Shown in pieces: positions 1-4,831 of a stretch of DNA of 6,425 bases. The DNA is taken from positions 1-6,425 of the forward strand of contig URJU01000132.1 of assembly GCA_900548315.1 (NCBI GenBank), read 5' to 3'. Within the stretch, counting starts at the first letter, position 1, and every line of letters begins with the position of its first letter. The stretch is from an uncultured Coprococcus sp. GTDB lineage: Bacteria > Bacillota > Clostridia > Lachnospirales > Lachnospiraceae. The notes under the pieces are model-generated. The model saw nothing but the letters and a program-made list of their open reading frames with translations, made no database searches and was not told where the DNA came from. The position numbers and the translations under genes were made by a program.

Positions 1-6
1 GCCTAA

Positions 7-13
7 ACCTCCT
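7..13 (-). promoter_or_regulatory. Shine-Dalgarno site of the next gene, presumably rpsK
   Basis: The minus strand reads AGGAGGT, with only six more bases before the window ends, so the start codon should lie just outside. The usual gene order places rpsK (30S protein S11) directly after rpsM. The gene itself is not visible, so its identity is inferred from synteny. Confidence 0.75.
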
Positions 14-44
14 ATGGTTTTTTACAAATATATTCTATAAAATA

Positions 45-413
45 TTACTTCTTCTTATTAGCAACAGTCTTCTTAGGACCCTTACGAGTTCTAGCGTTAG
101 TCTTAGTCTTCTGTCCACGAACAGGGAGTCCCTGTCTGTGACGCTTACCACGATAGCAAGCAATCTCCTGTAAACGCTTAATATTGAATCCTATCTCTCT
201 ACGTAAATCTCCCTCTACTACCTGTGTTGCCTTGATAACTTCGCTGAGTCTTCTAACCTCATCGTCAGTCAGATCTGCGCAACGTGTGTCAGGATTAACG
301 TTTGCTTCCTTAAGAATACGCTGTGATGAAGGAAGTCCTATACCATAGATATAAGTAAGACCAATTTCAACACGTTTCTCTCTTGGTAAATCAACACCTG
401 AAATACGAGCCAT
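45..413 (-). CDS. rpsM: 30S ribosomal protein S13
   Basis: This gene encodes 122 residues, normal for bacterial S13. It opens MARISGVDLPREKRVEIGLTYIYGIG, with the helix-two-turns-helix core over residues 15-80, and carries the family signature RGKRHRQGLPVRGQ at 88-101, followed by KTKTNARTRKG. The C-terminal tail is strongly basic (GPKKTVANKKK) and in the known ribosome structures reaches between the subunits towards the P-site tRNA. S13 sits at the head of the 30S subunit and forms intersubunit bridges with the 50S. The start at 413 is chosen by its GGAGGT site and by alignment with the family. It is the first alpha-cluster gene; its TAA stop is followed within 32 nt by the ribosome binding site of the next gene. 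Confidence 0.98.
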   Translation of the reverse strand: MARISGVDLPREKRVEIGLTYIYGIGLPSSQRILKEANVNPDTRCADLTDDEVRRLSEVIKATQVVEGDLRREIGFNIKRLQEIACYRGKRHRQGLPVRGQKTKTNARTRKGPKKTVANKKK

Positions 414-420
414 TATAATA

Positions 421-426
421 ACCTCC
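421..426 (-). promoter_or_regulatory. Shine-Dalgarno site that fixes the rpsM start
   Basis: The minus strand reads GGAGGT, 7 nt before the ATG at 411-413. The open frame continues upstream to an ATG at 467, but that would translate this site (as part of TEV) and add 18 residues to an otherwise standard S13 N-terminus. Confidence 0.9.
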
Positions 427-462
427 GTAAAATCTTCTTTTAAGCTGAATTCACAAATGTAT

Positions 463-483
463 CCCATAACACATTGCTATGGG
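463..483 (-). promoter_or_regulatory. Strong hairpin about 50 nt upstream of rpsM
   Basis: CCCATAACA (463-471) and TGCTATGGG (475-483) pair over nine positions, one of them G-U in the transcript, around a 3-nt loop (or eight-base arms with a 5-nt loop). It is the most stable-looking stem of the spacer and lies 37 nt before the rpsM ribosome binding site. No T-tract follows, so a role in translation or mRNA stability is more likely than termination. That role is inferred only. Confidence 0.55.
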
Positions 484-506
484 GTGAAATGCATACACTG
501 TCGCCT

Positions 507-659
507 TCAACTAAGTTGTATATTTCTATAATTGTATCGGCATAAATTGTTATATGCCACAGCCGCTTTTAAATAATACAGTACATTAGATGTATGTACT
601 GACGCACGAAAATAAGTATATCTTACATATCTTTCAATACGGGATGGGCTATCATCCAT
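507..659 (-). CDS. Possible small open frame of 50 codons, function unknown
   Basis: An ATG at 657-659 opens a 50-codon frame ending at TGA 507-509. The product would begin MDDSPSRIERYVRYTYFRAS and end in YNYRNIQLS. It is rich in tyrosine (8 residues) and arginine and has no membrane segment, signal peptide or motif that I recognise. The upstream sequence has AAAGGA about 10 nt before the ATG, weaker than the AGGAGG-type sites of every neighbour. The frame runs through two of the hairpins in this spacer. A frame of this length can arise by chance, and an RNA leader is an equally good explanation, so I give it low weight. It lies within the spacer between rpmJ and rpsM and would be cotranscribed with them. 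Confidence 0.15.
   Translation of the reverse strand: MDDSPSRIERYVRYTYFRASVHTSNVLYYLKAAVAYNNLCRYNYRNIQLS
539..558 (-). repeat. 6-bp hairpin in the rpsM leader
   Basis: GGCATA (539-544) and TATGCC (553-558) form a 6-bp stem with an 8-nt AT-rich loop. It is the third of four stems in the spacer in transcription order. Confidence 0.45.
580..600 (-). repeat. Perfect 7-bp hairpin in the rpsM leader
   Basis: AGTACAT (580-586) and ATGTACT (594-600) are perfect complements around a 7-nt loop. It lies in the middle of the spacer, immediately downstream in the transcript of the possible promoter at 609-637. Confidence 0.5.
609..637 (-). promoter_or_regulatory. Possible weak promoter for rpsM and downstream alpha-cluster genes
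   Basis: On the minus strand TTGAAA (632-637) and TATTTT (609-614) are separated by 17 nt. The -35 matches consensus in five of six positions, the -10 in four of six including the key first, second and last positions. Transcription would start near 600, about 190 nt before rpsM. Such matches are common in AT-rich DNA, so this is tentative. Confidence 0.25.
642..657 (-). repeat. Small hairpin after rpmJ
   Basis: GGATG (642-646) and CATCC (653-657) form a 5-bp stem with a 6-nt loop. It lies 24 nt downstream of the rpmJ stop in the transcript. No T-tract follows it in the transcribed direction, so it is not a convincing terminator. Confidence 0.4.
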
Positions 660-680
660 ATACTTCTTTTCCTTTTTTGA

Positions 681-794
681 TTAACCCTGACGCTGCTTGT
701 GCTTTGGATTCTCGCAGATAACTCTAACGATTCCCTTTCTCTTGATAACTTTGCACTTATCGCAGATAGGTTTTACTGATGCTCTAACCTTCAT
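681..794 (-). CDS. rpmJ: 50S ribosomal protein L36, zinc-binding (C+) form
   Basis: This short gene encodes 37 residues, the full usual length of L36: it begins MKVRASVKPICDKCKVIKRK and ends VICENPKHKQRQG. Cys11, Cys14, Cys27 and His32 form the zinc ribbon (CxxC-x12-C-x4-H), so this is the zinc-binding form rather than the cysteine-free paralogue seen in some zinc-limited settings. L36 is the smallest 50S protein and is rich in basic residues for 23S rRNA binding. The ATG at 792-794 is preceded by AAGGAG at 803-808, 8 nt away. Its place between infA and rpsM is the usual one. It is followed by an unusually long 267-nt spacer before rpsM. Confidence 0.97.
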   Translation of the reverse strand: MKVRASVKPICDKCKVIKRKGIVRVICENPKHKQRQG

Positions 795-810
795 TAGAAA
801 CTCTCCTTTC

Positions 811-883
811 AAAAAAAGTCCGCTACGAATTAGCATTCTATCATTTTAAGTGATAAAATGCAATAGCAAATTTTACTTTTTTT
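811..883 (-). promoter_or_regulatory. Nested hairpin in the infA-rpmJ spacer
   Basis: Three sets of complementary arms nest around one centre. The outer arms are 811-819 with 875-883 (AAAAAAAGT/ACTTTTTTT, 9 bp). The middle arms are 822-825 with 864-867 (GCTA/TAGC). The inner arms are 833-843 with 851-861 (11 pairs, one of them U-G), with a 7-nt loop at 844-850. In the transcribed (minus) direction the structure ends in a run of seven T, which sits 2 nt before the AAGGAG site of rpmJ at 803-808. It could be a weak attenuator or terminator, a bidirectional terminator remnant, or a translational control hairpin for L36. The GC content is low, so termination would be inefficient at best. Confidence 0.55.
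835..863 (-). promoter_or_regulatory. Possible weak promoter upstream of rpmJ
   Basis: On the minus strand TTGCAT (858-863) and TAGAAT (835-840) are separated by 17 nt. The -10 matches the housekeeping consensus in five of six positions, the -35 in only the first three. It would drive rpmJ and the alpha-cluster genes. The match lies entirely inside the inner hairpin, so the resemblance may be chance in AT-rich DNA. Confidence 0.2.
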
Positions 884-919
884 ATTATTTCTCTTGTTTA
901 TTTCTCAAATACATAGTGT

Positions 920-1138
920 TTATTTATCTCTCCATACGATTCTGCCCTTTGTGAGATCATATGGTGATAACTCTATGGTAACTTTATCGCCAGGAAGAAT
1001 CTTTATATAATTCATTCTGAGCTTTCCACTTATATGAGCAAGAACTTTGTGTCCATTCTCAAGTTCTACCTGAAACATTGCGTTTGGAAGTTTCTCAACT
1101 ACTGTTCCTTCTACTTCGATTACATCTGCCTTTGACAT
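920..1138 (-). CDS. infA: Translation initiation factor IF-1
   Basis: This gene encodes 72 residues, the same length as many bacterial IF-1 proteins. It is a single S1-type OB fold: IEVEGTVVEKLPNAMFQVEL at 7-26, GHKVLAHISGKLRMNYIKIL at 29-48, and PGDKVTIELSPYDLTKGRIV at 49-68. These blocks are nearly invariant in the family, including the basic HISGKLRMNYI surface that contacts 16S rRNA at the A site. IF-1 helps IF-2 and IF-3 assemble the initiation complex. The ATG follows AGGAGG at 1149-1154, 10 nt upstream, in a 52-nt spacer after map. The protein ends KGRIVWRDK at a TAA stop. The downstream 125-nt spacer to rpmJ holds a long hairpin. Confidence 0.98.
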   Translation of the reverse strand: MSKADVIEVEGTVVEKLPNAMFQVELENGHKVLAHISGKLRMNYIKILPGDKVTIELSPYDLTKGRIVWRDK

Positions 1139-1190
1139 TTTCTAAAATCCTCCTATTATACTAAATCAACTTATGAGTTCTATATAACAA

Positions 1191-1961
1191 CTATAACTCT
1201 ATTCCATCCGCCCTTGATAATATCTCGGGATCCGAATCAGTTATAAGTATTGTATTCTCGTAGTGTGCTGCCAGTGATCTATCGGCAGTCACAACTGTCC
1301 AGCCATCATCCAGCCATCTCACATCATAATCCCCCAATGTGATCATCGGCTCTATCGCTATGGTCATGCCAGCTTTAAGCTTTGGTCCGCGTCTTCTGGT
1401 CGCAAAGTTTGGAACCTCCGGTTCTTCGTGCAGATTCTTCCCAACTCCATGCCCTACCAGATCTATCACAACTCCAAGCCCGCACTCATCGGCATATGAC
1501 TCTATCGCAATCCCTATATCGCGCACATGATTTCCAGCTCTTGCAGCCTGCATCCCCTCGAAGAAACACTGCTTTGTCGCTTCCATAAGATACTTTGCAA
1601 GATCCGTTGTCTCACCAATGCCATATGTTCTGGCTGAATCTGAATGATATCCCTTATATATAACTCCAGCATCCAGACTTACGATATCTCCATCCTTCAG
1701 TATTCTGTCTTTTGAAGGTATTCCATGAACAACCTCCTCATTTACTGATACACATATCGATGCCGGATACCCCTGATAATTAAGAAACGATGGCTCGCAG
1801 CCATAACTCCGTATAACCTCCTCCCCAAGCCTGTCGATGTCATATGTCGACATGCCCGGTTTCAGTGCTTTTCGCAGTTCCTCATGAGTTATGGCAAGAA
1901 TTCTTCCCGCCTCCCTCATAAGTTCGATCTCTTCCTGGGATTTTATGGAAATACCTTTCAT
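1191..1961 (-). CDS. map: Methionine aminopeptidase, type I
   Basis: This gene encodes 256 residues of a type I methionine aminopeptidase, which removes the initiator methionine from nascent proteins when the second residue is small. All five metal ligands of the pita-bread fold are visible: Asp97 (SLDAG), Asp108 (HSDSART), His171 (GHGVG), Glu204 (IEPM) and Glu235 (YENT). His79 (VVHGIP) and His178 (NLHEEP), the substrate-side histidines, are also present; these positions match the E. coli enzyme numbering. There is no N-terminal zinc-finger or SH3-like extension. The start lies 2 nt after the adk stop, preceded by AGGTGA within the last adk codons, so translation is probably coupled. By eye its codons look more GC-rich than those of the neighbouring ribosomal genes, as expected for a less highly expressed gene. 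Confidence 0.98.
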   Translation of the reverse strand: MKGISIKSQEEIELMREAGRILAITHEELRKALKPGMSTYDIDRLGEEVIRSYGCEPSFLNYQGYPASICVSVNEEVVHGIPSKDRILKDGDIVSLDAGVIYKGYHSDSARTYGIGETTDLAKYLMEATKQCFFEGMQAARAGNHVRDIGIAIESYADECGLGVVIDLVGHGVGKNLHEEPEVPNFATRRRGPKLKAGMTIAIEPMITLGDYDVRWLDDGWTVVTADRSLAAHYENTILITDSDPEILSRADGIEL

Positions 1962-1963
1962 AT

Positions 1964-2608
1964 TTACTCACCTAATATATCAGTGATGGCAGCAAATACA
2001 TCCTTCATATCTACTGTTCCGTCTACTTCCTTGAGAATACCCTTTGCCTTATAGTAATCAATAAGAGGCTGTGTCTGCTCATGGTATACATCAAGTCTCT
2101 TCTTTACTGTCTCCGGCTTGTCGTCATCTCTGAGGATGAGATCTGCTCCGCATGTATCGCACTTACCCTCAACCTTTGTAGGATTGTATACGATATGGTA
2201 TGTCGCACCGCATCCTACACATGCACGTCTGCCTGACATTCTCTCGATAATGTTCTCATCTGGAACCTCTACATTGATTGCATAATCCACTGAATCTCCG
2301 ATTGCTGAGAGTGCCTTGTCAAGTGCCTCTGCCTGTGGGATCGTTCTTGGGAATCCATCAAGGATATATCCCTTTGCACAATCATCAGCCTTGAATCTAT
2401 CTATAACTAAATCAACAACGAGCTCATCCGGCACAAGAAGTCCCTTATCCATGTACTCCTTTGCCTTTGCTCCAAGCTCTGTGCCATTCTTTATGTTCGC
2501 TCTAAATATATCTCCTGTTGAGATATGTGGCACACCATACTTCGCAGCGATCATCTTCGCCTGAGTACCTTTTCCTGCGCCTGGTGCTCCTAACATGATT
2601 ATTTTCAT
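1964..2608 (-). CDS. adk: Adenylate kinase, zinc-lid type
   Basis: This gene encodes 214 residues of a long-type bacterial adenylate kinase, the cytosolic enzyme that interconverts ATP + AMP and 2 ADP. The P-loop GAPGAGKGT is at residues 7-15. The AMP-binding region has STGDIFR at 30-36 and the DGFPRT motif at 84-89 (Arg88). ERMSGRR at 122-128 opens the LID domain. The LID has four cysteines, C130-x2-C133 and C150-x2-C153, the structural zinc site typical of Gram-positive enzymes; E. coli Adk lacks these cysteines. RDDDKPETVKKRL at 160-172 follows. An upstream in-frame ATG at 2680 is rejected because MKIIMLGAPGAGKGT is the normal N-terminus and has GGAGGT 7 nt upstream. The TAA stop is 2 nt before the map ATG, with the map ribosome binding site inside adk. 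Confidence 0.98.
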   Translation of the reverse strand: MKIIMLGAPGAGKGTQAKMIAAKYGVPHISTGDIFRANIKNGTELGAKAKEYMDKGLLVPDELVVDLVIDRFKADDCAKGYILDGFPRTIPQAEALDKALSAIGDSVDYAINVEVPDENIIERMSGRRACVGCGATYHIVYNPTKVEGKCDTCGADLILRDDDKPETVKKRLDVYHEQTQPLIDYYKAKGILKEVDGTVDMKDVFAAITDILGE

Positions 2609-2615
2609 ATATTTA

Positions 2616-2621
2616 ACCTCC
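2616..2621 (-). promoter_or_regulatory. Shine-Dalgarno site that fixes the adk start
   Basis: The minus strand reads GGAGGT, 7 nt before the ATG at 2606-2608. It supports MKIIMLGAPG as the true N-terminus rather than the 24-residue longer frame beginning at 2680, which has no comparable site upstream and would extend the protein beyond the normal family start. Confidence 0.9.
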
Positions 2622-2723
2622 AAAATCTGATTTGTTTTCTCTGTATAATGTTTTGGTATTTTTAATACTGTCTGACCCATTCCCGTCTGAGGACAAAAAC
2701 ATAAGATACTTCCCTCTAACTAC

Positions 2724-2759
2724 ACGCATAGGGACTGCCACCGGCGGTCCCTCATGCGT
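2724..2759. repeat. GC-rich intergenic palindrome (hairpin)
   Basis: The arms ACGCATAGGGAC (2724-2735) and GTCCCTcATGCGT (2747-2759) are exactly complementary except for one extra C at 2753. The 11-nt centre contains GCC (2737-2739) and GGC (2743-2745) around ACC, which can extend the stem by three more pairs. Positions 2736 and 2746 would be a U-G pair in plus-strand RNA but an A-C mismatch in the minus-strand transcript. The element is strikingly GC-rich against AT-rich flanks. Neither side has a run of T close to the stem, so a classical terminator is unlikely. It may be a dispersed intergenic palindrome or a processing or stability hairpin in the mRNA; copies elsewhere cannot be checked here. 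Confidence 0.75.
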
Positions 2760-2857
2760 TATATGGCACAAATAGGAATGTACTATATGAATAAATATAT
2801 AAATACTATATTGATCCTATATTGCACATTCCCATTCATGCTTTCAGCCACGTCATA

Positions 2858-4171
2858 TTAGTCTAAAAGAAATCCCTGATAGTTTCTTACCAGCATACGC
2901 GACTCAACATTCTTTATTGTCTCTATAACAACACCTACAACGATGATAAGTGATGTTCCTCCAAATGAAACATTTGCTCCAAAGAAACCGCTGAAGAACA
3001 TTGGTATGCATGCTACTATGATAAGACCTACAGCACCTATAAATATGATGTAGTTTAAAATTTTATTCAAATAATCCTGAGTTGGCTGACCTGGTCTGAT
3101 ACCTGGTATAAATCCTCCGCTCTTCTTCATGTTATTTGCAATCTCCATTGGATTGAATGTGATTGCTGTGTAGAAATAAGCAAAGAAGAATACAAGTAAT
3201 ATATACACGATCAAACCGATCGATGCCCAAGGATATGTTTTGTTAAACCAGTAACTCTGACTGAGTGCCTGAATAACCTTTGCACCTGCACCTGATGCCT
3301 TTATGTTGAACAGATTTACTATTATCTGTGGAACTGACAGTATTGATGATGCAAAGATAACAGGAATAACACCTGCTGTATTTACCTTGAGAGGAATATG
3401 TGAGGACTGTCCGCCCATTGTTTTTCTTCCTCTTACTGTCTTGGCATACTGAACAGGTATCTTTCTCTCAGCACCCTGAAGCGCACATACAAATACTACT
3501 GTAAGTATTATTACTGCAACGATCAGAAGACCTACAAGTGTAAATCTTACAAAATCTTTTCCCTTCATGAACTGTGTGTACATGTTCTTGAGGTCATTTG
3601 GCATTGTTGATACGATGTTGATCAACAGGATTACTGATATACCATTACCAACACCCTTTTCAGTTGCACGCTCACCAAGCCACATTACAATAGCACTTCC
3701 GGCAGTAAGGATAACTACTATCGTAAGCACTGTCCAGAAATTATAGTTCTCTATTACACCCTTGTTTCCAAAGCCTACAACAAGACCAGAACTCTCAAGT
3801 ATAGCAAGACCTACTGTCATGTATCTTGTGATTGCTGTGATCTTCTTTCGGCCATCCTCTCCATCCTTCTGCATCTCCTCAAGTGCCGGTATGGCGATTG
3901 TGAGCAGCTGTATGATAATGGATGCCGTGATGTATGGTGTTACTGACAAAGCAAAAATTGACATCTGCTCGAATGAACCTCCAGTGAATGAACTGAAGAT
4001 GTTCAATGAATCACCGAGGGCATTCTGCATATATTCTCTTATTGCATCCGCGCTTATTCCCGGTACGGTAATCAGGCTACCAAGCCTGACTACCACGAGA
4101 ATAAAGAACGTATATAAAAGTCTTCTTCGTATATCCTGTACCTTAAATGCGTTTATTAAGGTTTTGAACAT
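2858..4171 (-). CDS. secY: SecY, channel subunit of the Sec protein translocase
   Basis: This gene encodes 437 residues with ten hydrophobic membrane segments, approximately at 18-37, 72-94, 113-133, 146-166, 176-192, 209-231, 263-288, 316-336, 372-392 and 402-420. SecY forms the SecYEG pore in the plasma membrane for post-translational export with SecA and co-translational insertion with the ribosome. The cytoplasmic loop between segments 6 and 7 contains QGAERKIPVQYAKTVRGRK (232-250). The loop between 8 and 9 contains GGFIPGIRPGQPT (352-364), whose Arg359 corresponds to the essential arginine of the C5 loop in E. coli SecY. The extracytoplasmic stretch around residues 55-72 is the expected plug region. 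The ATG is 1 nt after the rplO stop, with the GAGGTGA ribosome binding site inside the end of rplO. A 249-nt spacer follows before adk. Confidence 0.98.
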   Translation of the reverse strand: MFKTLINAFKVQDIRRRLLYTFFILVVVRLGSLITVPGISADAIREYMQNALGDSLNIFSSFTGGSFEQMSIFALSVTPYITASIIIQLLTIAIPALEEMQKDGEDGRKKITAITRYMTVGLAILESSGLVVGFGNKGVIENYNFWTVLTIVVILTAGSAIVMWLGERATEKGVGNGISVILLINIVSTMPNDLKNMYTQFMKGKDFVRFTLVGLLIVAVIILTVVFVCALQGAERKIPVQYAKTVRGRKTMGGQSSHIPLKVNTAGVIPVIFASSILSVPQIIVNLFNIKASGAGAKVIQALSQSYWFNKTYPWASIGLIVYILLVFFFAYFYTAITFNPMEIANNMKKSGGFIPGIRPGQPTQDYLNKILNYIIFIGAVGLIIVACIPMFFSGFFGANVSFGGTSLIIVVGVVIETIKNVESRMLVRNYQGFLLD

Positions 4172-4172
4172 A

Positions 4173-4613
4173 TTACATCACCTCTGCTTTTCCGCCAAGA
4201 GCTTCAATTTTCTCAGCTGCTGACTTTGAAAAAGCATTAGCCTTAACGTTGAGCTTTTTAGTTAACTCTCCATTTCCAAGAATCTTAACTCCATCACGAG
4301 GATTCTTAATGATACCTGCCTCTACTAATGTCTCAACTGTTACGTCTGAGCCATCCTCGAATCTCTCAAGAGCTGATACATTGATTGCAACGATCTCTTT
4401 GTGATTGATGCAATTAAAGCCTCTCTTAGGAAGACGTCTATATAATGGCATCTGTCCACCTTCGAAACCTGGTCTAGGTGATCCAGAACGTGCCTTCTGA
4501 CCCTTATGTCCCTTACCTGCAGTCTTGCCATTTCCTGAACCATGTCCACGGCCTACACGGAAATTAGCACTGTGCTTTGAGCCTTCAGCTGGCTTTAATG
4601 TAGATAAATCCAT
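4173..4613 (-). CDS. rplO: 50S ribosomal protein L15
   Basis: This gene encodes 146 residues, the normal length of bacterial L15. The N-terminal extension is glycine- and basic-rich (VGRGHGSGNGKTAGKGHKGQ, residues 20-39) and is typically unstructured, threading into 23S rRNA. It is followed by the motif GFEGGQMPLYRRLPKRGF at 49-66. The globular C-terminal part carries ILGNGELTKKLNVKANAFSK at 111-130 and the ending EALGGKAEV, the L15 signature region. The ATG start follows AGGAGGA at 4624-4630, 10 nt upstream. The TAA stop lies 1 nt before the secY ATG, and the final codons of rplO include the secY ribosome binding site. L15 is a late-assembly 50S protein. Confidence 0.98.
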   Translation of the reverse strand: MDLSTLKPAEGSKHSANFRVGRGHGSGNGKTAGKGHKGQKARSGSPRPGFEGGQMPLYRRLPKRGFNCINHKEIVAINVSALERFEDGSDVTVETLVEAGIIKNPRDGVKILGNGELTKKLNVKANAFSKSAAEKIEALGGKAEVM

Positions 4614-4634
4614 GATCTGCGTATCCTCCTTCTC

Positions 4635-4817
4635 TTATACTTCCTCTACCTTTACCATATAACTAACCTGCTTAATCATTCCAAGTGTTGCAGCATTATT
4701 TGGAAGCTCTACTGACTTGTTAACCTTCTTGAGTCCAAGAGCCTCTACTGTCTTTCTATGCTTTGGTACAGCACCGATAGGCGACTTTACCAAAGTTACC
4801 TTTAACTTATCTGCCAT
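4635..4817 (-). CDS. rpmD: 50S ribosomal protein L30
   Basis: This gene encodes 60 residues, the normal size of bacterial L30. The conserved pattern is clear: a beta strand KLKVTLVKSPIG (4-15), then KHRKTVEALGLKKVNKSVELPNN (19-41) and a final strand MIKQVSYMVKVEE (47-59). L30 is a small globular 23S rRNA-binding protein of the 50S subunit and is dispensable or missing in some bacteria, but is usual in Firmicutes. Its AAGGAGGT site at 4826-4833 overlaps the rpsE TAA stop at 4832-4834, and the start is only 14 nt after that stop, so translation is likely coupled to S5. rplO follows 21 nt downstream. Confidence 0.97.
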   Translation of the reverse strand: MADKLKVTLVKSPIGAVPKHRKTVEALGLKKVNKSVELPNNAATLGMIKQVSYMVKVEEV

Positions 4818-4831
4818 CTTCTAATACCTCC

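Larger units (their letters stand above)
414..680 (-). other. 267-nt structured spacer between rpmJ and rpsM
   Basis: This spacer is AT-rich and contains at least four local inverted repeats in the transcript direction: 642-657, 580-600, 539-558 and 463-483. It ends with the rpsM ribosome binding site at 421-426. A single frame of 50 codons starting at 659 crosses most of it. A possible promoter lies at 609-637. No tRNA-like fold, T-tract terminator or mobile-element end was seen. The arrangement could be an mRNA leader for the alpha-cluster genes, which in E. coli are controlled by S4 through a leader at rpsM, but there is no recognisable similarity to that structure that I can demonstrate by eye. 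Confidence 0.55.
2609..2857 (-). other. 249-nt spacer between secY and adk
   Basis: This spacer is far longer than the others between 6425 and 2858. Reading in the transcription direction it contains an inverted repeat ATTCC/GGAAT family pairing (2775-2832), a GC-rich perfect-looking hairpin (2724-2759), and then about 100 nt of plain sequence up to the adk ribosome binding site at 2616-2621. I saw no persuasive small gene: the longest minus-strand frame I followed near the secY end is about 18 codons and has no ribosome binding site. No convincing -35/-10 pair for adk was found. The hairpin is not followed by a T-tract, so it does not look like a standard intrinsic terminator. Confidence 0.6.

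Noticed and set aside
414..467. Eighteen-residue N-terminal extension of S13
   Set aside because: It would translate the GGAGGT ribosome binding site, and S13 normally starts MARISGV.
1339..1588. Open frames on the plus strand opposite map
   Set aside because: They are antisense to a clearly intact methionine aminopeptidase, have no ribosome binding site context and resemble no known protein.
2316..2564. 82-codon plus-strand open frame opposite adk
   Set aside because: It is a mirror frame of the adk coding sequence with a low-complexity product and no supporting signals.
2644..2649. TATAAT on the plus strand as an antisense promoter
   Set aside because: There is no acceptable -35 sequence at 16-18 nt upstream and no plus-strand gene to serve.
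2609..2680. Twenty-four-residue N-terminal extension of adenylate kinase
   Set aside because: It has no ribosome binding site, and the usual N-terminus directly follows GGAGGT at 2616-2621.
2724..2759. GC-rich hairpin as an intrinsic terminator after secY
   Set aside because: No T-tract follows on either strand within the distance needed, so it is recorded only as a palindrome.
3762..4223. 153-codon plus-strand open frame opposite secY
   Set aside because: It lies wholly antisense to the secY 5' half and the end of rplO, both intact; long antisense frames are common opposite membrane-protein genes.
4340..4549. 69-codon minus-strand frame inside rplO
   Set aside because: It is out of frame with the well-conserved L15 and has no ribosome binding site or recognisable product.
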